Source: Streptomyces sp. SLBN-31
GTDB taxonomy: Bacteria; Actinomycetota; Actinomycetes; Streptomycetales; Streptomycetaceae
Direction of reading: 5' to 3'
Assembly (NCBI RefSeq): GCF_006715395.1
Contig: NZ_VFNC01000002.1
Coordinates: 1,116,001-1,180,000, forward strand
Length of the DNA stretch: 64,000 nucleotides
The notes under the pieces were generated by a model that was not told the origin of the DNA, ran no database searches, and saw nothing but the letters and a program-made list of their open reading frames with translations. The position numbers and the translations under genes are program-made. The stretch's first letter is position 1; each line of letters opens with the position of its first letter. Positions 56,723 through 64,000 of the stretch are shown one piece after another.

Positions 56723-57238
56723 TCACGCATGCAGCGGCAGCACCACCGTCACCGTCGCCGGCCCGCCCACCGGACTGCTGATCTCCAGCGTGCCGTCGAC
56801 CGTACGGACGCGCTGCGTCAGCCCGGTCAGACCGCTGCCGGAACCCGCTCGCGCTCCGCCGCGCCCGTCGTCGGTGACGCACAGCCGCAGCGCGCCGTGC
56901 CTCCGGGTGACGTCCAGTACGGCTCGGCGGGCGCCACTGTGCCTGATGACGTTGGTGAGCAGTTCGGCGGCGCAGAAGTAGGCGATGGTCTCCATGGCGG
57001 GGGTGGGCCGCTCGGGCACGTCGACCGCCGGCTCGACGGGGAGGCCGCTGCGCGCCGCGAGGGTGGCCAGGTCGTCGGGCGGACCGCCGTCGAGGACGGG
57101 CAGGTGGAGGCCGCGGGCGAGGTCGCGCAGCTCGGTCATGGCTTCGGTGGCGTTGCGGTGTGCCAGTTCGACCACTTGGCGCACCCGGCCGGGGTCGGCC
57201 ACCGGCTCGCCGGCCGCGCCCAGGCGCTCCCTGGCCAC
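56723..57238 (-). pseudogene. Truncated sensor histidine kinase without H-box
   Basis: A 171-residue frame begins after the phospho-accepting region (ELAHRNATEAMTELRDLARGLHLPVLDGG) and contains a complete ATPase domain (YFCAAELLTNVIRHSG, VTDDGRGG, GLTGLTQRVRTVDG). The sensor domain and the histidine-bearing helix are missing; upstream bases in the same frame show no similarity. It may be a decayed kinase or an ATPase-only protein. Confidence 0.65.
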
Positions 57239-57399
57239 GGCCGGTCGTGGTCACGGACGCGACGCTACGGACGGGCACCTCCCGGCGGAACACGGCCGTC
57301 CCCCGTCTCACCCGGGGGTTTTCCCCAGCGTGCCGCGCCGCTGCCGGGTTAGTCTGCGCGCATCGGACCACTCACGGCACGGAAGGGGGCTCACCGCCC

Positions 57400-57999
57400 A
57401 TGCTGATCGAACACCGCGGGCGGCGCCCGCTCGTCCCCGATTCCGCGTACGTGGCGCCCAGCGCCACCCTGTGCGGGGCGGTCGTCCTGGGTGAGGGCGC
57501 CCGGGTGCTGCACGGCGCGGTACTGACGGCCGAGGACGGGGAGGTGCGCGTCGGCGTGGACACGGTGGTCATGGAACACGCCCTCGTGCGCGGACGGGCC
57601 CAGCATCCGGCGGTGATCGGCGACGCCGTGCTGATCGGCCCGCACACCCATGTCAACGGCGCCGTCGTCGAGGACGAGGTCTTCGTGGCCACGGGTGCCT
57701 CGCTGTTCCCGGGTTCGGTGGCCGGCGCGGGAGCCGAACTGCGCATCAACAGCGTGCTGCAGGTGGGCTCCCGGCTCGCGCCCGGCACCGTGGTCCCCAT
57801 CGGCTGGATCGCGGCGGGCGACCCGGCACGGCTCTTCGCACCGGAACAGCACGAGGAACTGTGGCAGGTGCAGCGCGAGTTGGACTTCCCGGGGACGGTG
57901 TACGGGGTGCCGCGGGGCACGCCGATGCGCGACATCATGACCCGTCAGAGCGCGTTCTACGGCGCCCACCTGGACGACCGGCTGCTCGAAGAGGAGTGA
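57400..57999 (+). CDS. Gamma-carbonic-anhydrase-fold hexapeptide-repeat protein
   Basis: A 199-residue left-handed beta-helix protein (PDSAYVAPSATLCGAVVLGEGARVLHGAVL, VIGDAVLIGPHTHVNGAVVEDEVFVATGASLFPGS). H-containing positions in GPHTHVNG could bind metal as in CaiE/PaaY-type gamma carbonic anhydrases. The C-terminal helix region (EQHEELWQVQRELDFPG) is typical of the actinobacterial subgroup. Function unproven. Confidence 0.87.
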   Translation: MLIEHRGRRPLVPDSAYVAPSATLCGAVVLGEGARVLHGAVLTAEDGEVRVGVDTVVMEHALVRGRAQHPAVIGDAVLIGPHTHVNGAVVEDEVFVATGASLFPGSVAGAGAELRINSVLQVGSRLAPGTVVPIGWIAAGDPARLFAPEQHEELWQVQRELDFPGTVYGVPRGTPMRDIMTRQSAFYGAHLDDRLLEEE

Positions 58000-58045
58000 C
58001 CGCGCCCCAAGCCCCCGGCCGCCAATTCCTCGACTTCCGTCGGAC

Positions 58046-58058
58046 ATTGGCATAGACC
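58046..58058. promoter_or_regulatory. DasR-site-like sequence upstream of the protease
   Basis: ATTGGCATAGACC resembles the dre consensus (ACTGGTCTAGACCACT), matching 10 of 16 bases over the full length. A weak match. Confidence 0.25.
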
Positions 58059-58097
58059 TGACCATGATCACCGACTAGGATCTGCGGCGCACCCCCC

Positions 58098-58111
58098 TGA
58101 GAGCGCTCTCA
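58098..58111. promoter_or_regulatory. CebR-like perfect palindrome upstream of the protease
   Basis: TGAGAGCGCTCTCA is a perfect 14-base palindrome 51 bases before the start. It matches 12 of 14 bases of the CebR operator TGGGAGCGCTCCCA, a LacI/GalR-type site. Confidence 0.6.
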
Positions 58112-58162
58112 CCGTTCTGCTGTTCCACCCCCACTCCGCTGGAACAACGAAGGGGCACCCCC

Positions 58163-59317
58163 TTGAGACGCATCACATCCCTGCGCACCGGCCTGTCCGC
58201 GCTCCTCCTGCTCGGCACCTGGGCCACCGCGAGCAGCCTTCCGGCCTCCGCCGCGGACTCCCCCGCGCGCTCCTCCTCCGAGGCACCCGCCTCCGCCTCC
58301 CTCCTCACCGCGATGCGGCACGACCTCGGCCTCACCGACGAACAGGCCAGGGCCCGGCTGGCTGCCGAGAAGACCGCCACGGCCGTGGAACGCAAGGCAA
58401 AGCGAGCCGCGGGAACCTCCTACGGCGGCTCCTGGTTCGCCCCGGCCACCGGCAGGCTCACCGTCGCCGTCACCCGCGGCGCGAACACCGAGGCCGTCCG
58501 CGCGACCGGCGCGACCGTGCGGATCGTGGAGCACAGCGCACGCCGCCTGGACGCGACGAAGGCGCACATCGACGCTCTGTCCGCGCCCGCCGGGGTCGGC
58601 AGCTGGTACGTCGACCCCAGAGCCAACAAGGTGGTCGTGGACGTCGTAGCCGCACACCGCGGTGACAACGATGTCCGCGCGTTCCTCGCCCGCGCCCGTC
58701 AGGCCGGGCCCGTCGCCGTCGAGGAGACCGCCGCGGCGCCGCGCACCTTCGCCGCCGGAACCGTGGGCGGCGACCCGTACTACACCGGCAACGTCCGCTG
58801 CTCCATCGGCTTCTCGGTCTACGGCGGCTTCATCACCGCCGGGCACTGCGACCAGCACACCGGCGCGGTGTACGGCTGGGACCGCTCCTACATAGGCAAC
58901 TTCCAGGGCTCCTCGTTCCCGGACAACGACTACGCCTGGGTGAACGTCGGCAGCGGCTGGTGGACCGTCCCGGTCGTGCTCGGCTGGGGGACCGTCTCCG
59001 ACCAGCTGGTCCGCGGCTCCGCCGAGGCCCCGGTCGGCGCCTCGATCTGCCGTTCCGGCTCCACCAGCCACTGGCACTGCGGCACCGTCCTGGCCAAGAA
59101 CGAGACGGTCAACTACAGCCAGGGCGCCGTCCACCAGATGACGAAGACGAGCGTGTGCGCCGAACCGGGCGACTCCGGCGGCTCGTTCATCAGCGGTGAC
59201 CAGGCACAGGGCGTCACCTCCGGTGGCTGGGGCAACTGCAGCTCCGGCGGCGAGACCTGGTACCAGCCCGTCAACGAGATCCTCAACCGGTACGGGCTGA
59301 CGCTGCACACCGCCTGA
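58163..59317 (+). CDS. Secreted S1 serine protease of streptogrisin type
   Basis: A 384-residue preproprotease. The start is TTG with AAGGGG upstream. It has a signal peptide (LSALLLLGTWATASSLPASA), an alpha-lytic-protease-type prodomain (about residues 35-195) acting as folding chaperone, and a mature chymotrypsin-like domain from about residue 197 (FAAGTVGGDPYYTGN). The catalytic triad is H228 (TAGHCD), D256 (DNDYAWV) and S338 (PGDSGGS), with paired cysteines. No binding domain is attached. A LacI-type palindrome lies in front. Confidence 0.94.
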   Translation: MRRITSLRTGLSALLLLGTWATASSLPASAADSPARSSSEAPASASLLTAMRHDLGLTDEQARARLAAEKTATAVERKAKRAAGTSYGGSWFAPATGRLTVAVTRGANTEAVRATGATVRIVEHSARRLDATKAHIDALSAPAGVGSWYVDPRANKVVVDVVAAHRGDNDVRAFLARARQAGPVAVEETAAAPRTFAAGTVGGDPYYTGNVRCSIGFSVYGGFITAGHCDQHTGAVYGWDRSYIGNFQGSSFPDNDYAWVNVGSGWWTVPVVLGWGTVSDQLVRGSAEAPVGASICRSGSTSHWHCGTVLAKNETVNYSQGAVHQMTKTSVCAEPGDSGGSFISGDQAQGVTSGGWGNCSSGGETWYQPVNEILNRYGLTLHTA

Positions 59318-59334
59318 TTCCCGTACGGCGGCTC

Positions 59335-59368
59335 CGAGGTGGGCTTCAGCGGCTCCCGGCCCACCTCG
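59335..59368 (+). terminator. Terminator after the protease gene
   Basis: CGAGGTGGGC (59335-59344) pairs perfectly with GCCCACCTCG (59359-59368). An alternative CAGCGGC/GCCGCTG helix overlaps it. Confidence 0.75.
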
Positions 59369-59551
59369 CAGCCGCTGAAACCCGCCATGCGGAGGGTCAG
59401 CACCGAGCCCTTCCGGCCGTGGGCGCGGACCGTCTACATTCTCGATCACCATGAGGCACACGCAGACATACGACACCACGACAGCCCGCGGCGCGCGCGG
59501 CCCAACCGCCGCCGGGGGGAGCCTTCTTGTGGGCCCGGCGGACACGCCCCG

Positions 59552-60562
59552 GTGAGGGCTTTCGTGCTGACCGCGCCCGGGGCGTACGAAGTCCTGGAGG
59601 TCGCGGCGCCGGTGGCCGGGCCCGTTGAGGTCGTGGTGGACGTGGAGCGGGTGGGCGTCTGCGGGACGGACATGGAGTTCTTCACCGGCGCGATGGCCTA
59701 TCTCCACCAGGGGCACTCGGCGTATCCGATGCGGCTGGGGCACGAGTGGGCGGGCCGGGTCGCGGCGGTGGGCGAGGGCGTCGACCCCGCGTGGCTGGGC
59801 CGCCGGGTCATGGGCGACACGATGCTCGGCTGCGGTGGCTGCCGCCGTTGCCTACGGGGCCTGCAGCACGTGTGCGAGAGGCGGCAGGAGGTCGGCGTCC
59901 GCGCCGGCCGGCCCGGCGCCTTGGCGGAGCAACTGGCCGTGCCCGCCTCCTCGTTGCACGCCCTGCCCGACTCCGTCGACGCCACGCTCGGGGCCCTCGT
60001 GGAGCCTGGCGGCAACGCGTTGCGCGCCGCTCGGGCCACGGCCGTGGGCCCCGGCGACCGGGCGCTCGTCCTGGGTCCGGGGACGATCGGGCTGCTGACC
60101 GCGATGTTCCTGCGCGTCACCGGCGCGGAGGTGCACCTCGCCGGTCTCACGGAAGCGTCCCTGTCGTTCGCACGCGACCTGGGTTTCGCGCACGTGTGGC
60201 CGGAGGACTCCGTCCCCGGCCTTCCCTTCGACGCGGTCGTCGACGCCACGAACGCGGCCCATCTGCCGCGCAGGGCGGTTGAGTTGGTGGAGCCGGCCGG
60301 TCGCGTGGTCTGCATAGGACTGTCCGGCGGACCCAGCCGGGTCGACACCCGCGCGCTCGTCCTGAAGGACGTGACCGCGATCGGCATCCTGTCCGCCTCC
60401 CCCGGCCTGGCCGCCACCATCCGGGCGTACGCCGAGGGGGCGGTGGATCCCCGGCCGCTGGTGGCGGCGACGGTGGGGCTGACGGAGGTCGGCGCGGTAC
60501 TGGCGGGAGAACGACCGCCCGGAGCCGGGGCGGGACCGAAGATCCAGGTGGATCCCCGGTAG
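59552..60562 (+). CDS. Zinc-dependent alcohol/polyol dehydrogenase
   Basis: A 336-residue medium-chain dehydrogenase: catalytic zinc ligands in GVCGTDMEFF and GHEWAGRV, structural zinc cluster CGGCRRCLRGLQHVC, NAD-binding ALVLGPGTIGLL. The GTG start at 59552 leads straight into the family N-terminus RAFVLTAPGAYEVLEV. Most like threonine/sorbitol-type dehydrogenases; substrate unknown. Converges with the quinone oxidoreductase-like gene. Confidence 0.9.
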   Translation: MRAFVLTAPGAYEVLEVAAPVAGPVEVVVDVERVGVCGTDMEFFTGAMAYLHQGHSAYPMRLGHEWAGRVAAVGEGVDPAWLGRRVMGDTMLGCGGCRRCLRGLQHVCERRQEVGVRAGRPGALAEQLAVPASSLHALPDSVDATLGALVEPGGNALRAARATAVGPGDRALVLGPGTIGLLTAMFLRVTGAEVHLAGLTEASLSFARDLGFAHVWPEDSVPGLPFDAVVDATNAAHLPRRAVELVEPAGRVVCIGLSGGPSRVDTRALVLKDVTAIGILSASPGLAATIRAYAEGAVDPRPLVAATVGLTEVGAVLAGERPPGAGAGPKIQVDPR

Positions 60563-60665
60563 TCGGCGCTGAGCAGTGCCCTGCGCGCCGCCGCGGAGGG
60601 CGCCGATTGCGCGTGCGCCGACGTCGGCCCCGGCGCCGTACGAAATTCCCTGAAGTGTCTGCCTC

Positions 60666-61655
60666 TTAGGGCAGCATCACGAGCTTGCCTGCGGCCTGGT
60701 CTTCCTCCATGTACCGGTGGGCGGTGACGATCTCGTCCAGGGCGAACACACGGTGCACGTTGGGCCGGTAGGTGCCGGCCTCGACCTCCCGGACGACCCG
60801 CTGGAGCACGGACGCCCCGGCGCTGCCCTTGATGTCGTCGCTGTGGAAGGCCGTGAGCCGGGTGCCGGACGGGATCATGGCGATCGGCTCGAAGTCCGGG
60901 ATCAGCCAGCCGCTGAGCGAGCCCGACATGCACACCGTGCCGCCCCGGCGCACCAGTCGCAGTGAGTCCACGAGCGTGTCCGCCCCGACCAGGTCCAGCA
61001 CATGGTCGGGGCCCTCGGGCCAGATCTCGCGCAGCCTCTTCTCCAACGGCTCCCCGTCGTCCAGGAGTTCGTGGTCGACGCCGGCCGCGGTGAGCGCGTC
61101 CGCCTTGTCCGGGCGCCGGGTCGTGGCGGCGGTCTCCAGCCCGTGCCCGGCCGCGATGGACGCGGCCGCCATCCCCACCGAGGAGGTGCCGCCGCGGATC
61201 AACAACCGTCCCGGGACGCCCGGTTCGATGCCCAGGGCGTCCAGGGAGCCCCGGGCGGTCAGGTACGTCTCGGGCAGCGCGGCCAGGACGTCCCAGGGCA
61301 GGGTGGTGGCGAGCGGCATCAAAAGGGGGTTCGGCAGCAGCGCGTACTCCGCGTAGCCGCCGTCGAACTCCCGGCCCATCTCGCCCATCACCGCCGCGAC
61401 GGTGGTGCCTTCGGGCAGTCGCGGATCGGTCGAGACGGCCACGACTCCCACGCACTCGATCCCCAGCACACGCGGGAACGTCACACTCGGCGAGTGCCCC
61501 TGACGGGTCCTCAGCTCCGAGCGGTTGAGGCCCGCGCCCTTCACCCGCACCAGGCTCCAGCCCTCCCGTACCTCCGGCACCGGCAGCTCACGGACCTCCA
61601 GCACCTCCGGGCCGCCCGGCCGGACACAGACCGCGGCTCGCATCGTCGCAACCAT
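60666..61655 (-). CDS. Quinone oxidoreductase-like MDR protein
   Basis: A 329-residue zinc-less reductase: MRAAVCVRPGGPEVLEVRELPVPEVR, GAGLNRSELRTRQG, NADPH loop IRGGTSSVGMAAASIA, and AGKLVMLP end. The ATG at 61655 has GGGGAG before it. It would reduce quinones or enones in the cytoplasm. Stands alone between a dehydrogenase and the CYTH-CHAD gene. Confidence 0.9.
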   Translation of the reverse strand: MVATMRAAVCVRPGGPEVLEVRELPVPEVREGWSLVRVKGAGLNRSELRTRQGHSPSVTFPRVLGIECVGVVAVSTDPRLPEGTTVAAVMGEMGREFDGGYAEYALLPNPLLMPLATTLPWDVLAALPETYLTARGSLDALGIEPGVPGRLLIRGGTSSVGMAAASIAAGHGLETAATTRRPDKADALTAAGVDHELLDDGEPLEKRLREIWPEGPDHVLDLVGADTLVDSLRLVRRGGTVCMSGSLSGWLIPDFEPIAMIPSGTRLTAFHSDDIKGSAGASVLQRVVREVEAGTYRPNVHRVFALDEIVTAHRYMEEDQAAGKLVMLP

Positions 61656-61725
61656 TGCCACTCCCCCAAGTCGAAGCGTCGTCGCCCTCGACCGTAGGCG
61701 ACCGTGCTCGCGGTGGCTCGTGGAT

Positions 61726-63264
61726 TCAGCGAGCGAGTCGCTTGCGCAGGCGTCGCTTCGAGGCGTCCGCCCAGGCGGCCGGCAGCTGCCGCTCGCGCTC
61801 GGCGGCCGCGGCCTGCTCCTGGCCGTAGAGCAGGCCCCAGGTGAAACCGGGCTCCCCCGCGGCGTGCGCGGCCACGGCCAGCTTCCGCAGGGTGTCACGT
61901 GCCACGACGCTGTCCTGGTGATCCCCGAGGACCTTCTGCACGGCCTTCACGCGTTTGCCGAGCCGCTTCGCGGGGGCGCCGAGCGAGGCACGCGCAGGTT
62001 CGGTGGCGTAGCGCGTCTTCTTGGCGGCCCTGCGGGCCTCGTGCAGGGCCTTGTCGAGGTCCTTCCCCGGCGGCAGGTCCAGCGCGTGCGCCATGCGCGC
62101 TGCCAGGCGGTCGTACTCCTTGAGGATCGCCTTGGGCATCGCCTTGCGCGGCTTGCGGCCTGCCTTGCGGCGCAGTGGGGGCTGCTGGGTCAGCGTGGCG
62201 AGGGAGTCCAGCAGGGCGAGGTAGCGGGGCGAGTTCAGGGCGTCGAGGGTGCGTCGGCGCCCCTCGGCGGTACCGGCGACGTGCCACGCCTTCAGCCGGG
62301 CGGCGACCGGTCCGAGGACCAGCTCCGGGGGCGCGGCGCCGACGCGCGCGTCGAGGCGTTCTTCGAGGACCTCGCGGTCGCGGGCCTCGGCCAGCTCCCC
62401 GCCCAGCCATTTCAGGTCCTCGCGGATCGGGTCGGTGATCTCCCGGTCCAGTACGGACCGGTACGACCGCAGGACGCTGCGCAGCCGGCGGCAGGCGACG
62501 CGGAACTTGTGGACCGAGTCGGGCAGGTCGCGCCGTACCGCGGGATCGAGGGCCACGAGGGTGCGCACCTGCTCGTCGACGTAGCGGAGGACCTTGTCTC
62601 CCGCCGAGCCGGGTACGACCCGCTCGGCGCGGGCGTCCGGCAGGCGTGGCGCGCTGAGTCCCGTCTCCTCCAGGGCCCGGGCCAGCTTGGAGGGGTGGGC
62701 CGCCCGTTCGATGCCGCTCTTGCGCAGCGCCTTCTCCACGAGGTCCAGCACCGCGGGATCGGCGTCCTCGGCGAGCTCGACCTCCATCTCGGTCCAGGCG
62801 GCCAGGGTGGTGGTGCCGCCCAGGGACTCGGCGCGGACGCTGTCGACGGTCAGCTCGGCCAGCACCTTCTCGTCGGGACCGACGAGGTGCCGGGTGCTGC
62901 GGGTGGACCGGACACGGACGACGGGGGCCAGCGGCGCCCCGCGGGTGCGGGAGAGGGCGAGGTCGCGCAGGTCGTCCGGGACCGTCTGGGACAGCGGCGC
63001 CTGGACCTCCTCCCGGCTGTCTCCGGCAAGGGGCAGCTTCAGGTGCCAGCCGGCATCGGGCCCGCCCGTCCTGCGCCGCAGCGTGGCCGACGCGCCGGCC
63101 AGGCGCAGGTCCTCGGTGTCGTGGTACACGGCGTCCAGGTCCTCGGAACCCCGCTCCACGACCGACACCACGCCGTCCGCGCCGGTGAGTTCGCGGAGCC
63201 ACGCCGTGTCGCCGGCCGACGGAGCGGCGTACTTTCGCTCTGTCTCACGCTTCGACTGGGTCAT
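61726..63264 (-). CDS. CYTH and CHAD domain protein
   Basis: A 512-residue protein. The N-terminal CYTH/triphosphate-tunnel domain starts KRETERKY and holds alternating acidic/basic strands (TEMEVEL), typical of triphosphatases. The C-terminal CHAD domain (about residues 220-512) is a basic helical domain with repeats of HKFRVACRRLRSVLRSYR and HEARRAAKKTRYATEP that binds inorganic polyphosphate. The ATG at 63264 starts directly before the CYTH motif. Role in polyphosphate or stress metabolism is known for the family. Confidence 0.9.
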   Translation of the reverse strand: MTQSKRETERKYAAPSAGDTAWLRELTGADGVVSVVERGSEDLDAVYHDTEDLRLAGASATLRRRTGGPDAGWHLKLPLAGDSREEVQAPLSQTVPDDLRDLALSRTRGAPLAPVVRVRSTRSTRHLVGPDEKVLAELTVDSVRAESLGGTTTLAAWTEMEVELAEDADPAVLDLVEKALRKSGIERAAHPSKLARALEETGLSAPRLPDARAERVVPGSAGDKVLRYVDEQVRTLVALDPAVRRDLPDSVHKFRVACRRLRSVLRSYRSVLDREITDPIREDLKWLGGELAEARDREVLEERLDARVGAAPPELVLGPVAARLKAWHVAGTAEGRRRTLDALNSPRYLALLDSLATLTQQPPLRRKAGRKPRKAMPKAILKEYDRLAARMAHALDLPPGKDLDKALHEARRAAKKTRYATEPARASLGAPAKRLGKRVKAVQKVLGDHQDSVVARDTLRKLAVAAHAAGEPGFTWGLLYGQEQAAAAERERQLPAAWADASKRRLRKRLAR

Positions 63265-63362
63265 ATATGTCGCGTGGCCGCATCCGGGCCGCTCAAACAC
63301 CCCGCGGGCCTCGCTCACCTACGCGGCCGTGCCGCACGGGCGGGGAGCGGAGGGGCGCGGAT

Positions 63363-63902
63363 TCAGCGGGGTGTTCTGGCGAAGGTGTACGGCGCGGAGA
63401 CGAACGAGCTGTGATGGTCGGCCGCGCGCAGGGCGGCCGTCAGGCGCTCGCGCGGCTTGAGGCCGAGCCCGGCCGTGGCGTGCAGGGCGCCCAGCGCCAG
63501 GTCGTCGCCGCAGCCCACGGCTGCGTAGCCCGCGGCGGGCTCGCCGACCTGGTAGTCGTCGTGGATCTCGAAGAGTCGGCCCTGGACGCCGACGAGGAAG
63601 GCGCCGGCCTGTTCCTGTTCGGAGTCCTTGCGGGCCCATCCGCCCTCCTTGAGGCAGGTGCGCACCGCGTCGACGAAGGTCGTGACCATGAAACGGTCGA
63701 GATCGCCCTCGGGGTGCGGGGCCTGGAAGGCGTGGTGCAGGAGCTGGCCCATGCGGAACGAGGTGGTGAAGCCGAGTACGTAGGGGCCGTTGGTGAAGAC
63801 CTTCGGGTCGCGGCGGATGGTGAGCTGCGAGCCGCTGCTGCCCGCGGAATCGCCCGCGAGGTGGACGCGCCGTCGATGGACCAGGCCGACGATGACGGTC
63901 AA
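63363..63902 (-). CDS. HslV/proteasome-like Ntn-hydrolase-fold protein
   Basis: A 179-residue protein beginning MTVIVGLVHRRRVHLAGDSAGSSG, similar to the start of HslV, where a threonine after the initiator Met becomes the N-terminal nucleophile. Here Thr2 occupies that place. AAVGCGDDLALGALHAT resembles the HslV GSGG...A region. The TTG start at 63902 follows GGAGGT by 6 bases. No HslU ATPase gene is nearby, so partners and activity are unknown. Confidence 0.75.
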   Translation of the reverse strand: MTVIVGLVHRRRVHLAGDSAGSSGSQLTIRRDPKVFTNGPYVLGFTTSFRMGQLLHHAFQAPHPEGDLDRFMVTTFVDAVRTCLKEGGWARKDSEQEQAGAFLVGVQGRLFEIHDDYQVGEPAAGYAAVGCGDDLALGALHATAGLGLKPRERLTAALRAADHHSSFVSAPYTFARTPR

Positions 63903-64000
63903 GTCACCACCTCCACGCGTTCGTTGGGACTTCGCAGTGCTCCATGGTCTCGTTCTGCCCGCCGGCCGGGCGGATCTACCGCTTCCGTGCCCTTCCCGGA

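Noticed and set aside
60562-60622. Terminator between the converging dehydrogenase genes
   Set aside because: GTCGGCGC and GCGCCGAC can pair, but the 45-base loop makes a simple terminator doubtful.

Overview
The window reads as chromosomal DNA of a Streptomyces-like actinomycete. The base composition is very GC-rich with strong third-position GC. GTG and TTG starts are common and several genes look leaderless. There is a mycothiol-dependent formaldehyde dehydrogenase, several NarL-type two-component systems, Tat/lipoprotein secretion and a streptogrisin-type protease. I see no rRNA, tRNA, CRISPR array, transposase or integrase.

Layout. (1) 0-9.4 kb: a galactan locus with a ROK regulator, a secreted GH30 endo-galactanase with a ricin-type domain, a sugar ABC importer (binding lipoprotein plus two permeases) and a GH2 beta-galactosidase. 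(2) 9.5-12.8 kb: an APH-fold kinase, then a FAD monooxygenase and a TetR regulator that diverge from a tight, apparently leaderless operator region. (3) 12.9-22.1 kb: a decaying stretch. It has an MMPL exporter fused to a histidine-kinase remnant, a response regulator with an in-frame tandem duplication, and broken LysE and LysR genes. Intact genes between them are a GH54 arabinofuranosidase, a lytic transglycosylase, arsM with a highly structured leader, a beta-carbonic anhydrase, a PLP lyase and a Na/Ca exchanger. (4) 22.2-26 kb: an ABC exporter plus two-component system in one coupled operon. (5) 26-36.8 kb: regulator/oxidoreductase pairs and a Rieske N-demethylase-type cluster with IclR regulator, reductase, ferredoxin, MBL hydrolase and S-(hydroxymethyl)mycothiol dehydrogenase. 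A TetR/NmrA pair follows, then a hydrolase lacking its nucleophile behind a possible leader peptide. (6) 36.9-47.4 kb: an FdhF/YdeP-type molybdoenzyme, then a LacI-controlled GH106 alpha-L-rhamnosidase, MFS transporter and sugar isomerase. (7) 47.7-51 kb: a probable SigB-type general-stress group. (8) 51-64 kb: acetate uptake and acetyl-CoA synthetase, an orphan response regulator, an Eis-like acetyltransferase, a redoxin/P-loop pair, a gamma-carbonic-anhydrase fold protein, a secreted S1 protease under a CebR-like palindrome, two dehydrogenases, a CYTH-CHAD protein and an HslV-like protein.

How it works together. GH30, GH2, GH54 and GH106 together would strip the beta-1,6-galactan, arabinofuranose and rhamnose side chains of plant arabinogalactan. 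Their upstream regions share an AACGTT core (3261, 14989, 44329, 44443) that also lies in front of the LacI gene (39228), so one regulator may coordinate them. The Rieske cluster looks like oxidative N-demethylation of a betaine-type compound, with the released formaldehyde detoxified through mycothiol. All functional statements are from reading motifs and context; no database search was run.
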